A stretch of DNA of 64,000 nucleotides, from NCBI RefSeq assembly GCF_023887685.1, contig NZ_JAMWMR010000007.1:62001-126000 (forward strand), written 5' to 3'. Under the pieces are notes generated by a model, which was not told the DNA's origin, did not search any database, and worked only from the letters and a program-made list of their open reading frames with translations. This DNA is from Streptomyces macrolidinus (GTDB taxonomy: Bacteria; Actinomycetota; Actinomycetes; Streptomycetales; Streptomycetaceae). A program made the translations under genes and the position numbers. Each line of letters starts with the position of its first letter. Within the stretch, counting starts at the first letter, position 1. Positions 8,343-17,773 of this stretch are shown here, in pieces.

Positions 8343-8921
8343 ATGACCGACGACGCGACCGCGCCCCCTCCGGCCCGGCTCCCCCTCGACTGGATCGCCG
8401 CCGCCCTGCGCCGCGAGCGCGCCCGCGCCGGGTTCTCCCTCTCCGAGCTGGCCAAGCGGGCCGGCATCGCGAAGTCCACGCTGTCCCAGTTGGAGGCGGC
8501 GAGCGGCAATCCCAGCGTGGAGACGCTGTGGGCGCTCGGTGTGGCGCTCGGTGTGCCGTTCAGCGCGCTGGTCGAGCCACCGGCCCCGGCGGTGCAGGTG
8601 ATCCGGGCGGGCGAGGGCCCGGCCGTGCACTCCGAGCAGGCCAGCTACGCGGCGACGCTGCTCTCGGCGAGCCCGCCTGGCGCCCGCCGGGACATCTACC
8701 GCGTCCGGCTGGAGCCGGGGTCGGTACGGGCGTCGGAGCCGCATATCCCGGGCTCGATGGAGCACGTGGTGGTGAGCGCGGGACGGGTGCTCGCGGGGCC
8801 GCGCGGTGAGGAGGTGGAACTGGGGCCCGGGGACTACATGGCGTACCGCGGTGACGTACCGCACGCGTACGAGGCGCTGGCGCCCGGGACCGTGCTGGTG
8901 CTGATCATGCAGCACGTGTAG
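8343..8921 (+). CDS. XRE-family regulator with C-terminal cupin domain
   Basis: A 192-residue regulator. The Cro/C1-type helix-turn-helix is at about residues 20-65 (FSLSELAKRAGIAKSTLSQLE). A cupin domain follows at about 105-190, with PGSMEHVVVSAG and LGPGDYMAYRGDVPHAYE providing the metal or ligand pocket. Members of this MerR-unrelated SutR/PuuR-like group often control a transporter encoded next to them. The divergent azlCD genes and twin palindromes support local control, perhaps sensing an amino acid. The start is ATG 8343. Confidence 0.88.
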   Translation: MTDDATAPPPARLPLDWIAAALRRERARAGFSLSELAKRAGIAKSTLSQLEAASGNPSVETLWALGVALGVPFSALVEPPAPAVQVIRAGEGPAVHSEQASYAATLLSASPPGARRDIYRVRLEPGSVRASEPHIPGSMEHVVVSAGRVLAGPRGEEVELGPGDYMAYRGDVPHAYEALAPGTVLVLIMQHV

Positions 8922-8967
8922 GGGGTACGGGGGCGAGGCCGGTGCGGGGTGGGGGCGGGCAAAAAGC

Positions 8968-9001
8968 AGGAGCCCCCTGCGCCGGGGCGCGTGGGGCTCC
9001 T
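8968..9001 (-). terminator. Intrinsic terminator of the cold-shock gene
   Basis: AGGAGCCCC (8968-8976) pairs with GGGGCTCCT (8993-9001). On the minus strand the stem is followed by GCTTTTTG, a real U-tract, so it serves the cold-shock gene. It can also stop the XRE-cupin transcript from the other side. Confidence 0.8.
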
Positions 9002-9103
9002 TGGGTACTGCTGTCCGTCCGGATCAAAGCATCAGGCTCGTGAGCGCGAGGCCCGGTGAGCCCGAAGGCCTGGAACCGAAGACCGAAGTCCGAGACCGAG
9101 GAC

Positions 9104-9307
9104 TCAGATGGCCGTGACGTTCTCCGCCTGCGGACCCTTGGGGCCCTGCGTCACGTCGAAGCTCACCTGCTGGTTCTCCTCGAGCGAGCGGAAACCGTTC
9201 GCGTTGATCGCGGAGTAGTGGACGAAGACGTCGGGGCCGCCGCCTTCCTGGGCGATGAAACCAAAGCCCTTTTCGGCGTTGAACCACTTCACGGTTCCGG
9301 TAGCCAT
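9104..9307 (-). CDS. Cold-shock protein (CspA family)
   Basis: A 67-residue single cold-shock domain that binds single-stranded RNA and DNA as a chaperone. RNP1 is KGFGFIAQ (14-21) and RNP2 is DVFVHYS (26-32); the protein starts [10 protein letters not shown], close to the Streptomyces ScoF/CspA proteins. The ribosome-binding site is a strong AAGGAGGG 5 bases before ATG 9307. A promoter about 150 bases upstream gives a long 5' UTR, as in E. coli cspA, where the leader mediates cold induction. Confidence 0.95.
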   Translation of the reverse strand: MATGTVKWFNAEKGFGFIAQEGGGPDVFVHYSAINANGFRSLEENQQVSFDVTQGPKGPQAENVTAI

Positions 9308-9397
9308 AAGCCCTCCTTGGGCCCAAAGGGTTGCCCTGCTCCAGAACCTGCAAGTGTGAAAACTGAACGCCCGCACTGCATATGTCTGAAAACGACG

Positions 9398-9428
9398 AGA
9401 GCCCGCGGTTACATGCTCCGCAGGCTCT
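9398..9428 (-). promoter_or_regulatory. Hairpin in the cold-shock 5' UTR
   Basis: An 11-base near-perfect inverted repeat (9398-9408 with 9418-9428, one mismatch, 9-base loop) within the predicted csp leader, about 90 bases upstream of the start codon. It may take part in temperature-dependent folding. Confidence 0.45.
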
Positions 9429-9462
9429 GTACTGCAAGGAAACCAAACTGCAACTTGCGGCG

Positions 9463-9490
9463 AGCCTAGCACGCGGGCAGCCGAAAGCAA
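9463..9490 (-). promoter_or_regulatory. Putative promoter of the cold-shock gene
   Basis: On the minus strand TTGCTT (9490-9485) and TAGGCT (9468-9463) are separated by 16 bases, a good housekeeping-sigma match. Transcription would start near 9456, giving about 150 bases of leader. The rest of the 385-base gap (9308-9692) holds only this leader and the mqnA promoter. Confidence 0.55.
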
Positions 9491-9680
9491 TAGCGCTCAA
9501 GATCACGTCACCCGGATGTTTGAACATGCGGCGAGCCGGATTGACGTCAGATGTCTCATCGTAGTCCTAGAAATGGACATCGGGATTCCGGGGGGTCGTC
9601 CGGGGCGCTTGCGGGGGCGTCCGAGCCGCGTACGGGCGCCGCGTACGAGCCCTGGGGCCAGCACCGTACAGCATGGGGTC

Positions 9681-10541
<861 letters not shown>

Positions 10542-10579
10542 GAGAGTTGAGGGGGTGGCACCGCCACCCCCGCGCTCTC
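10542..10579. terminator. Bidirectional terminator between mqnA and the convergent gene
   Basis: GGGGGTGGC (10551-10559) and GCCACCCCC (10563-10571) form a perfect 9-bp stem with a 3-base loop, flanked by GAGAG (10542-10546) and CTCTC (10575-10579), which can extend it. Confidence 0.8.
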
Positions 10580-11558
10580 AGGAGGTCGTCGGGTCCTTGT
10601 ACAGCCGTACGGTGGAGGCGATCTTCCGTACCGTGGCGTCCGAGACCTCCTCGGGCGCGCCCTTGACACCGACGAACGACCAGGACGCCAGGTCCCCTTG
10701 GGCGTTCTTGAAGGCGAAGGTCCACGCCTTGCCGTTCGTCGCGCACTTCTCGGTCTGCTGCACACCGGTGGACCAGGCGCTTCCCAGGCTGCCCTTGAGA
10801 CCGGACTTCGCGGTGAACGGCTCCACAGTGCCCGGTGTCACCTTCGCCTTGTCCGGCTGGGTGTACAATCCGTAGACCCAGGTCTTCGGGTCGTTCTCGG
10901 CTATCTCCTCGGTGCTGCGCGCACCGTTGTTGCCCTTGCTGCCGGCCTGGGCCAGCCGTGTGTACTCCTTCGTGCCGTCCTTGTCGTCGTCCGAGGCGCA
11001 CCACTGCTCCTTCAGGAACGCGGGGGCGCGCATCCCGATCAGCGGCTTCTCCGCAAGGTCGTCGTCGTCCTTGGCGTCAGTGACGTAGCTGACCCAACTG
11101 GGGGACTTGAGCGCCCACTCCGGGGGGACGTCGAAGGCGATGCCTTCGCGTGGGTTCACCACGACCTTCCAGCCCTCGATCGTGGCGGTGTCCGCGTCCG
11201 TGTCCGTGCCGCGAGGGTTGCGCGAACTCTCCGACGGTGACGCCGTGTCGGTGGGCTTCGGGTCCGGCTTGTCTTCCTTGCCGCCCCCGATCACGGCGTA
11301 GCCGGTCACGCCCGCGGCGATCACGACGGCCGCCGCCGCCACGATGGCGATGGTCCTGGTGCGCTTCCCGCCGCCGCTCGGCGGCGTCGGTGCGGGCACC
11401 TGCGCCCCGGACGGCTGGGTCGGCGCGTTCCACGGGGGCGGCTGCTGATACGGGTTCTGCTGGTGGTACCCCGGCTGCTGGTACGGATTCGACGGCTGTC
11501 CGGCCCCGGACGACTGTGGGCTCTGCCCGTCCCCCGGCGGCTGCTCTCCTGGCCACAT
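10578..11558 (-). CDS. Single-pass membrane protein of unknown function with Pro/Gln-rich cytoplasmic N-terminus
   Basis: A 326-residue protein from ATG 11558 (MWPGEQPPGD). Residues 1-60 are a disordered Pro/Gln/Tyr-rich stretch with repeated NPYQQP. One transmembrane helix follows at about 66-88, then an acidic Ser/Thr/Asp linker, then a globular extracellular part of about 190 residues containing two Cys (WCASDD and EKCATNG) that could form a disulphide. The layout resembles actinomycete membrane proteins found near PknB-type kinases, and a divergent Ser/Thr kinase is adjacent, so it may be a substrate. I recognise no catalytic domain. Confidence 0.7.
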   Translation of the reverse strand: MWPGEQPPGDGQSPQSSGAGQPSNPYQQPGYHQQNPYQQPPPWNAPTQPSGAQVPAPTPPSGGGKRTRTIAIVAAAAVVIAAGVTGYAVIGGGKEDKPDPKPTDTASPSESSRNPRGTDTDADTATIEGWKVVVNPREGIAFDVPPEWALKSPSWVSYVTDAKDDDDLAEKPLIGMRAPAFLKEQWCASDDDKDGTKEYTRLAQAGSKGNNGARSTEEIAENDPKTWVYGLYTQPDKAKVTPGTVEPFTAKSGLKGSLGSAWSTGVQQTEKCATNGKAWTFAFKNAQGDLASWSFVGVKGAPEEVSDATVRKIASTVRLYKDPTTS

Positions 11559-11695
11559 GCGCAGCAACGATACGGCGATCAAGGCGGTAAGCCGAAGGCC
11601 CTTCCGTCGTAGGGGAGTTCAGAGCGTGGGCATACCCTGCTGAGGACGTGAGGCGTAGGGGCTTTCGCAGCAGCCCTGGGAGGGAAGGGGAGGTC

Positions 11696-13360
11696 ATGCA
11701 GCCGCTCGAGGCCGGTGAGCCCACCGCGGTGGGGCCCTATCGGCTGCTCGGCAGGCTCGGTTCCGGTGGGATGGGCCGCGTCTATCTGGGGCGCAGCGCC
11801 GGTGGGCGCACGGTCGCGGTCAAGGTCGTGCATCCGCACTTCGCGCTGGACGAGGAGTTCCGTGCCAGATTCCGCCGCGAGGTGGAGGCCGCGCGGCGGG
11901 TCGGCGGCGCGTGGACCGCGCCGGTCCTGGACGCGGACCCGGAGGCCGCGGTGCCCTGGGTGGCGAGCGGGTACGCGGCGGGTCCCTCGCTGGCGGGCGC
12001 CGTCGCGGACGGCGGCCCGCTGCCCGAGCACGCGGTACGGGCCCTGGGCGCGGGTCTCGCGGAGGCGCTCGCGGCGGTGCACGGTCTGGGTCTTGTGCAC
12101 CGGGACGTGAAGCCGTCCAACGTGCTGCTGACCCTGGACGGCCCGCTCCTCATCGACTTCGGCATCGCGCGGGCCGTCGACGGCACGGCGTCGCTGACCT
12201 CCACGGGCGCGTCCATCGGCTCGCCCGGCTATATGTCCCCCGAGCAGATCCTCGGCAAGGGCGTCACGGGCGCGGCCGATGTCTTCTCGCTCGGCGCCGT
12301 ACTGGCGTACGCGGCGACCGGGAACTCCCCCTTCCCCGGTGACTCGTCCGCGGCGCTGCTGTACCAGGTGGTCCACGAAGAGCCCGAACTCGGCGCGCTG
12401 GACGGCGAGATACGGGATCTGGTGGCCGCGTGCCTGACCAAGGACCCGGCGGCGCGGCCCACCCCGGCTCAGGTGGCGGCCCGGCTGGCCCCGCAGGGCG
12501 CGGCCCGTCTGGTGGCGGGTGGCTGGTTGCCGGGCCGGTTGGTGGAACAGGTCAGCCGCAGTGCCGTACAGCTCCTGAACCTGGAGGCGGCGGAGGCGAC
12601 GCCGTCGGGACCGGTGGGGTTCAGCAGGGTGTCGACGGGGGCGGAGGCCTGGACGCCTGCCGGTGGGGGTTCCGGCTCGACCCCGGTTCCGGGAGGCTTC
12701 GGCCCGGCACCCACCGGGGTCTTCGGCCCACCGCCCGACATGTCCGGCCCTGCCACGCCTCCCCCCGACGGCGGGCCCGGGAAGCTCTCCGTGAGCATGG
12801 CCGCGACCTCCGGCCCGGGAGCGGGCGGGCGGGGGCGCCGGGTGAGCTGCACGGTCGCGCTGGCGGTCGCGGGAGCGCTGGCCGCCGTCACGGTCGGCTC
12901 GGCGTTCGTGCTCGGCCTGTTCGACAACCGTTCCGCGGACCAGGCGGGCCCCGCGGTCTCTCCCCGGCCCGGCGAGAGTTCGGGGGAGGCGGGCGGCAGC
13001 CAGGGCAAGGACGTTCCCGCGGCCTACCTGGGCACTTGGGAGGGCGAGGTGAGGGCCCTCGGAGGCACGCTGCCCGCGGGCACGTACCGCCTCACCGTCC
13101 ACCAAGCCGCCCGGGGTGAGGAGTTCGGCACTCTGCGACAGACCGACCAACTCGGCGGCATCTGCGAGGAGGTGCTCCTCCTGGGCAAGGCCACGAAGAC
13201 TCGGCTCACCGCGACGGGCGTGGCCAAGAAGAACGGTCGCGCGGTGTGCACGAAGGGCCGTCACTCCGTACGGCTGACTCCTGTCGGCGACGACCTCGAG
13301 ATCGAGTCGACCGACACGGACGCGGGAAATCCGACGGCACGGCTGACGAAGGTCGAGTAG
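11696..13360 (+). CDS. PknB-type Ser/Thr protein kinase with C-terminal extracytoplasmic domain
   Basis: A 554-residue transmembrane eukaryotic-like kinase. The kinase domain (about 14-270) has the glycine loop GSGGMGRVYLG, the catalytic Lys in VAVKVV, HRDVKPSN and DFG. The APE motif is SPE here (YMSPEQ). A Pro/Gly-rich linker runs to about 380, a membrane helix is at about 382-408, and the outer domain of about 125 residues starts YLGTWEGEV and contains two Cys. It has no PASTA repeats, so it senses something other than muropeptides through this domain. The start is ATG 11696 with GGGAGGGAAGGGGAGG upstream. Confidence 0.9.
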   Translation: MQPLEAGEPTAVGPYRLLGRLGSGGMGRVYLGRSAGGRTVAVKVVHPHFALDEEFRARFRREVEAARRVGGAWTAPVLDADPEAAVPWVASGYAAGPSLAGAVADGGPLPEHAVRALGAGLAEALAAVHGLGLVHRDVKPSNVLLTLDGPLLIDFGIARAVDGTASLTSTGASIGSPGYMSPEQILGKGVTGAADVFSLGAVLAYAATGNSPFPGDSSAALLYQVVHEEPELGALDGEIRDLVAACLTKDPAARPTPAQVAARLAPQGAARLVAGGWLPGRLVEQVSRSAVQLLNLEAAEATPSGPVGFSRVSTGAEAWTPAGGGSGSTPVPGGFGPAPTGVFGPPPDMSGPATPPPDGGPGKLSVSMAATSGPGAGGRGRRVSCTVALAVAGALAAVTVGSAFVLGLFDNRSADQAGPAVSPRPGESSGEAGGSQGKDVPAAYLGTWEGEVRALGGTLPAGTYRLTVHQAARGEEFGTLRQTDQLGGICEEVLLLGKATKTRLTATGVAKKNGRAVCTKGRHSVRLTPVGDDLEIESTDTDAGNPTARLTKVE

Positions 13361-13450
13361 GGGTGGTCGGTCGAGCCGGAATCGTGCCGGTCGTGCACCC
13401 GGCTCCGGCCTTCGGGGTACCTGCGGGGCGAAGCTTCGCGGCAGCCTCTT

Positions 13451-13901
13451 ATGGCCATGACGGGGGAATTCTCCAAGGCTGAATGCTCCAAGGCTGACGG
13501 AATCAAGTGCGACCTCGGCATGCTCATCGACCGCTTGGGTGGCGAGCCCACGCGGCTCGTTCCCGGACACGTGATCGGCGAGATTCCTGTGGCGAAGTCG
13601 TTCGCGGCGCAAGCAGGCAGGGAACTTGGCTTTGGCTTCCTGGACGACCAGGCGGTGTTGGGGTTGCTCAGGCTGCGGCGTCGTGACGAAGAGGCGATGT
13701 TCAGCGCGGGGGCCAGGGTCGGCGTCCCGCCGGCCGTCATCGGCTTCGGGGCGGTCGTGTCAGATGAATGCAGCTCCCCGGAAGGGTTCTGCGAAATTCC
13801 GATGGATGCGGAGAACCTGGGCGGGTCACCGTGTGACTGGTCGAATCGGCAGGCTTCGCAGCACCGTCGCCGGGCTGCTCGCCGATGCGTACGCCGTATG
13901 A
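13451..13901 (+). pseudogene. Possible frameshifted or degenerate gene upstream of mqnC
   Basis: From ATG 13451 (or 13457) an open frame with strongly GC-biased third positions runs to about 13850. It encodes a soluble-looking segment (GHVIGEIPVAKSF, LGFGFLDDQAVLGLL). After that the bias shifts to the next frame, which reads LRSTVAGLLADAYAV and stops at 13901. This suggests a gene of about 150 codons with one frameshift near 13840-13856. I do not recognise the product. The rest of the 693-base gap (13361-14053) shows nothing beyond the presumed mqnC promoter region. Confidence 0.35.
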
Positions 13902-14053
13902 CACCGGCGCCCCTGTCCCGGCGCACGGCCGAACAGCCTGACGTCCGTTCGCTGAACCCCCTGACGTACGCTGGATCGGTCCGTCCGCCCGTCCCCTCAC
14001 CCCTGTTCGGAACGCGCTTCGCGCCTGTTGTTCCCCTACGAAAGGCACGCCCG

Positions 14054-15268
14054 GTGACCGAGAAGGCCGACCTCACGTCCCTTGATGTCACAGCCGTCCT
14101 CGACCGCGCCGCTGCAGGTGGGCGGATCACTCCCGACGAAGCGCTCGTCCTCTACCGCGACGCGCCGCTGCACGCGCTGGGCGCTGCCGCCGACGCCGTG
14201 CGCCGCCGTAAGTACGCGGGCATCGAGCACATCGCCACGTACATCATCGAGCGCAACATCAACTACACGAACGTGTGCGTGACGGCGTGCCGGTTCTGTG
14301 CGTTCTACGCGGCTCCGAAGGACACCGCCAAGGGCTGGACGCGCGACCTCGAGGACATCCTGCGGCGCTGTGCCGAAACGGTCGAACTCGGCGGCACCCA
14401 GATCATGTTCCAGGGCGGTCACCACCCGGACTACGGCGTCGAGTACTACGAGAAGCACTTCCGGGCCATCAAGGACGCGTTCCCGCAGTTGGTCATCCAC
14501 AGCCTGGGGGCCTCCGAGGTCGAGCACATGGCGCGGATCTCGGGCGTGACGGTCGAGGAGGCCATCACGCGCATCCACGCCGCCGGGCTCGACTCCTTCG
14601 CCGGGGCGGGCGCGGAGTTGCTGCCCGAGCGCCCGCGCAAGGCCATCGCGCCGCTCAAGGAGAGCGGCGAGCGCTGGCTGGAGATCATGGAGATCGCGCA
14701 CAACCTCGGCGTCGAGTCGACGGCCACCATGCTCATGGGCACGGGCGAGACCAACGCCGAGCGCATCGAGCACCTGCGGATGATCCGTGACGTACAGGAC
14801 CGCACGGGCGGCTTCCGGGCCTTCATCCCGTACACCTACCAGCCCGAGAACAACCATCTGAAGGGCCGCACGCAGGCGACCATCTTCGAGTACCTGCGGA
14901 TGATCGCGATCGCCCGCATCTTCCTCGACAACGTCCAGCACATCCAGGGCTCGTGGCTGACCACGGGCAAGGAGATCGGTCAACTCTCCCTGCACTACGG
15001 CGCGGACGACCTCGGCTCGATCATGCTGGAGGAGAACGTCGTCTCCTCGGCCGGTGCCAAGCACCGTTCCAACCGCCAGGAGATCATCGACCTGATCCGC
15101 AAGGCGGGACGCGTTCCGGCCCAGCGATCCACCACGTACGAGCACCTCGCCGTCCACGACGACCCGGCGAACGACCCCGCCGACGAGCGGGTCGCGTCGC
15201 ACATCTCCTCGACGGCGATCGAGGGCGGTACGGCGCATCCGGAACTGAAGCTGCTCGACGCCAGGTGA
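14054..15268 (+). CDS. mqnC: Cyclic dehypoxanthine futalosine synthase MqnC (radical SAM)
   Basis: Radical-SAM enzyme that cyclises dehypoxanthine futalosine in the futalosine menaquinone pathway. The 404-residue protein has the cluster motif CVTACRFCAFY near residue 75 (C-x3-C-x2-C), then FQGGHHPDYG, STATMLMGTGET and FIPYTYQPENN, all typical of MqnC. GTG 14054 has GAAAGG about 8 bases upstream. The same frame is open upstream to 13451, but that stretch is not part of the family. It is followed 43 bases later by a truncated amidohydrolase-like gene. Confidence 0.95.
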   Translation: MTEKADLTSLDVTAVLDRAAAGGRITPDEALVLYRDAPLHALGAAADAVRRRKYAGIEHIATYIIERNINYTNVCVTACRFCAFYAAPKDTAKGWTRDLEDILRRCAETVELGGTQIMFQGGHHPDYGVEYYEKHFRAIKDAFPQLVIHSLGASEVEHMARISGVTVEEAITRIHAAGLDSFAGAGAELLPERPRKAIAPLKESGERWLEIMEIAHNLGVESTATMLMGTGETNAERIEHLRMIRDVQDRTGGFRAFIPYTYQPENNHLKGRTQATIFEYLRMIAIARIFLDNVQHIQGSWLTTGKEIGQLSLHYGADDLGSIMLEENVVSSAGAKHRSNRQEIIDLIRKAGRVPAQRSTTYEHLAVHDDPANDPADERVASHISSTAIEGGTAHPELKLLDAR

Positions 15269-15311
15269 ACCGACTGAACCGGCTGGACCGACTGAACCAA
15301 CCGGCCTTCCC

Positions 15312-15956
15312 GTGTTGACGATTCATGCCGCCGACCTTCTGATCACGGGGGACCGGGAGCGGCCGTCCCTCGTGCGCGGCGCGGTGCTGGTCGACGGGCG
15401 GGTGTGCGCGGGCATCGGTCCGTACGAGGACCTGGCGGGGGCGCATCCGGCCGCCCGCGTCCGGCGCTGGCCGGGACTTCTCACGCCGGGCCTGGTGAAC
15501 CCGTACGGCCCCGAACTGCTGGAGCGGGCCTACCATCCCGACCCGCGCGAGGCCGACGAACTGGGCACCGAACCGCTCCTGGACGAGGCCCTCGCGGCGC
15601 TCCCCATGACCGACACCCGTTGGGGCGCGAGCGCGCGGCGCGGTGTGCAGCGGATGCTGGCGCACGGGACGGTCGCCGTGGCCGGGGAGCCGAGCCGTCC
15701 CGCGGTGCGGGACGCCGTGCACCGTGCCGGGCTGGGCCTACGGGCGCGGTCCGCGGCCCCGGCGGGTCGGCCGAGCCTCGATCCGCTGGCCGGGCGGACC
15801 CTGGCCGACGCGCTGGTCTCGCCGTTCCCGCCCGAGGGCGCGGACGCCACGTTCGCGGTGTTCGACGCCCCGGACGAGGCGGCGCTCGCCGAGCGGGGCG
15901 CCGGTACGTGTGTGGCGACGGTCCTCGCGGGACGGCTGGTGCACCGCCGCCGCTGA
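15312..15956 (+). CDS. Amidohydrolase-like (imidazolonepropionase-type N-domain) protein, apparently without catalytic core
   Basis: A 214-residue protein beginning MLTIHAADLLITGD, with VRGAVLVDGRVCAGIGPYE and WPGLLTPGLVNPYG, the beta-sandwich domain and strand that precede the metal HxH of amidohydrolases. Where HxH should follow the protein has NPYGPE. The C-terminus (CVATVLAGRLVHRRR) looks like the closing beta-sandwich strand. At about half the usual length and with no metal ligands it is probably not an active hydrolase. It sits between mqnC and menG. Full-length relatives include aminofutalosine deaminases, but that activity is not supported here. Confidence 0.7.
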   Translation: MLTIHAADLLITGDRERPSLVRGAVLVDGRVCAGIGPYEDLAGAHPAARVRRWPGLLTPGLVNPYGPELLERAYHPDPREADELGTEPLLDEALAALPMTDTRWGASARRGVQRMLAHGTVAVAGEPSRPAVRDAVHRAGLGLRARSAAPAGRPSLDPLAGRTLADALVSPFPPEGADATFAVFDAPDEAALAERGAGTCVATVLAGRLVHRRR

Positions 15957-16029
15957 CCGCGTCGGCGGCGATGGCGCGCGGGTGACGCGTGTAGGGCCGG
16001 GCGCCTGCGGTACGTCCGTCCCGTGCTGC

Positions 16030-16042
16030 CACAATGGGGACC
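16030..16042 (+). promoter_or_regulatory. -10 element deciding the menG start
   Basis: CACAAT (16030-16035) followed by 7 bases and then GTG 16043 fits a leaderless start. The ATG at 16034 would lie inside the -10 hexamer, which argues against it. Confidence 0.45.
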
Positions 16043-16735
16043 GTGACCCGCGCATCCCTGGACAAGCAGCCGCACGATGTCGCCTCGATGTTCGACGGCG
16101 TGGCGGAACGGTACGACCTGACGAACGACGTGCTGTCCCTCGGACAGGCGAGGCTGTGGCGCAAGGAGGTCGCGAAGGCGGTCGACGCGCGCCCCGCGCA
16201 GCGGATCCTCGACCTCGCGGCGGGCACGGCGACCTCGTCGCTCCCCTTCACCCGTACCGGCGCGTACGTCGTCCCCTGCGACTTCTCCCTCGGCATGCTC
16301 CGCGTCGGCAAGAAGCGGCACACCTGGCTGCCGTTCACGGCGGGCGACGCGACGCGGCTGCCGTTCAAGGACGACGTCTTCGACGCGGTGACGATCTCCT
16401 TCGGACTGCGCAACGTGCAGGACACGGACGCGGCCCTGCGTGAGCTGTACCGGGTGACGAAGCCGGGCGGACGGGTCGTGATCAGCGAGTTCTCGCATCC
16501 GACCTGGGCGCCCTTTAGGACCGTGTACACCGAGTACCTGATGCGCGCGCTGCCGCCCGTGGCCCGCGCGGTGTCGTCCAACCCCGAGGCGTACGTCTAC
16601 CTCGCCGAGTCCATTCGCGCCTGGCCCGACCAGCCGGGGCTCGCCGAGCGGCTGCGTACGGCGGGCTGGTCGAAGGTGGCGTGGCGCAACCTGACGGGCG
16701 GCGTGGTCGCGCTGCACCGCGGCTTCAAGGCCTGA
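16043..16735 (+). CDS. menG: Demethylmenaquinone methyltransferase (UbiE/MenG family)
   Basis: SAM-dependent C-methyltransferase that completes menaquinone. The 230-residue protein has the UbiE signatures [20 protein letters not shown] near 14-33, SAM motif [12 protein letters not shown], and the second signature [12 protein letters not shown] near 148-159. In family proteins motif I is usually DVAGGTGD; here it is [11 protein letters not shown] 16043 is preferred for a leaderless mRNA; ATG 16034 would add three residues. It lies between mqnC and the MenJ-like reductase, in keeping with a menaquinone role rather than ubiquinone. Confidence 0.92.
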   Translation: MTRASLDKQPHDVASMFDGVAERYDLTNDVLSLGQARLWRKEVAKAVDARPAQRILDLAAGTATSSLPFTRTGAYVVPCDFSLGMLRVGKKRHTWLPFTAGDATRLPFKDDVFDAVTISFGLRNVQDTDAALRELYRVTKPGGRVVISEFSHPTWAPFRTVYTEYLMRALPPVARAVSSNPEAYVYLAESIRAWPDQPGLAERLRTAGWSKVAWRNLTGGVVALHRGFKA

Positions 16736-16758
16736 CGGTCTCAGCGGCCTCCACGGTC

Positions 16759-17100
16759 TCAGCCGGGCAACCTGCCTGCGGGCTCGTCCAGTTCACGGTG
16801 GAGTCCGCCCGGCGGTCGGACCTGCGGGCGGGGTTCGCGCACCCCCGCGCCTCCACCGCCCTCGCCCTCACCGAGGCCGAACCACACGGTGATCGCGGCA
16901 CCCCGGGGCACCTCGGTGCCGGGCGGCGGGTACTGGCGGACGACGTGGTCGACGACCGTGCGGTGGAAGTCCGGCCGGTCCGGCGCGGCCGGCAGGACGC
17001 CCTGCCGCGCGGCGGCTTCGCGCGCGTCCACCGCCATCAGACCGACCAGCCGCGGCACACGCACTTCGGGTGTCTTGGGTGGTATACGCACAGATGTCAC
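16759..17100 (-). CDS. Small PASTA-domain protein
   Basis: About 113 residues from GTG 17100. One PASTA-like repeat is visible: VPRLVGLMAVDAREAAARQG at the start and RQYPPPGTEVPRGAAITVWFG at its end, the usual beta-alpha-beta pattern. The rest is a Gly/Pro/Arg-rich tail. No transmembrane segment or signal peptide is evident, which is odd for a domain usually exposed to cell wall. The start is uncertain since no good ribosome-binding site is present; an upstream in-frame start at 17175 would add 25 residues. Confidence 0.65.
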   Translation of the reverse strand: MTSVRIPPKTPEVRVPRLVGLMAVDAREAAARQGVLPAAPDRPDFHRTVVDHVVRQYPPPGTEVPRGAAITVWFGLGEGEGGGGAGVREPRPQVRPPGGLHRELDEPAGRLPG

Positions 17101-17185
17101 CCCCAGCGGTACCCGGAAGGGTAACCGGCCGAGGGTGTCACCCGGAAGCGCTCTGTGTCGTTCTGTGGCAATCAACTACCCAGCG

Positions 17186-17740
17186 TCACAACGCGAGTCG
17201 GTAGCAGTGCCCCTCCCGTCCGCCGGGCGTCGTGAACACCTCGGCGAGGCCCATGCCGAGGCGCTGGGCGACCGCGATCGAGCGGGTGTTGCGGGCGTCG
17301 ACCATGGCCACCACGCTGCTCACGCCCGCCGCCCGTACCCGCTCCAGCGTGGCGAGCGCGGCGGCGGTGGCGTACCCCTTGCCCCAGTGCGCGCGGCCGA
17401 GCCGCCAGCCGATCTCGATCTCGCCCTTCGGGCCCCACTCGCGCGGCCAGGGCTGCGCGCCCGTGAACCCCATGGCCGCGCCCGACTCGTCGAGGACGGT
17501 CCACAGACAGAAGCCCAGCTCGGCGTCGTGCCGACGCTGGCGGGCCGTCAATTCCTCGTAGACGGACAGCTCGGCGGCCCGGCCGCCGTGGAACTCCATG
17601 ACCTCGGGGTCGGCGAAGACCCGGTGCCAGGCGACGGCGTCCTCGTCGGTGGGAACGCGCAGCCGCACATCGGGGAGTGCTCGGTTCACGGGAGACAGCC
17701 CTTCAGCCAGGAGATCGGTACCGCTGAATAGACTGCCCAT
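17186..17740 (-). CDS. GNAT-family acetyltransferase (RimJ/RimL-like)
   Basis: A 184-residue acetyltransferase of the RimJ/RimL-type GNAT branch. Acetyl-CoA motif A is IEIGWRLGRAHWGKGYATAAALATLE (about 105-130), and VVAMVDARNTRSIAVAQRLGM is the conserved Asn-containing helix. The start may be ATG 17740 or the GTG at about 17689 (VNRALPDVRLR), which better matches family N-termini. The acceptor substrate is unknown. It is divergent from the reductase gene. Confidence 0.82.
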   Translation of the reverse strand: MGSLFSGTDLLAEGLSPVNRALPDVRLRVPTDEDAVAWHRVFADPEVMEFHGGRAAELSVYEELTARQRRHDAELGFCLWTVLDESGAAMGFTGAQPWPREWGPKGEIEIGWRLGRAHWGKGYATAAALATLERVRAAGVSSVVAMVDARNTRSIAVAQRLGMGLAEVFTTPGGREGHCYRLAL

Positions 17741-17773
17741 GTCCAGCGCCCGTCAGCACGCCCTTTTCGTCGC

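Noticed and set aside
11579..13612. Long minus-strand frame opposite the Ser/Thr kinase
   Set aside because: The plus strand has every kinase motif, while the minus-strand product is an Arg/Ala/Gly-rich shadow.
13451..15268. A single 605-residue MqnC with an N-terminal extension
   Set aside because: MqnC homology begins at about 14054 where a GTG and ribosome-binding site occur; the upstream part changes frame at about 13850 and looks like a separate decayed gene.
15312..15956. Aminofutalosine deaminase
   Set aside because: The position next to mqnC is tempting, but the protein is about half the needed length and has no HxH or other metal-binding residues.
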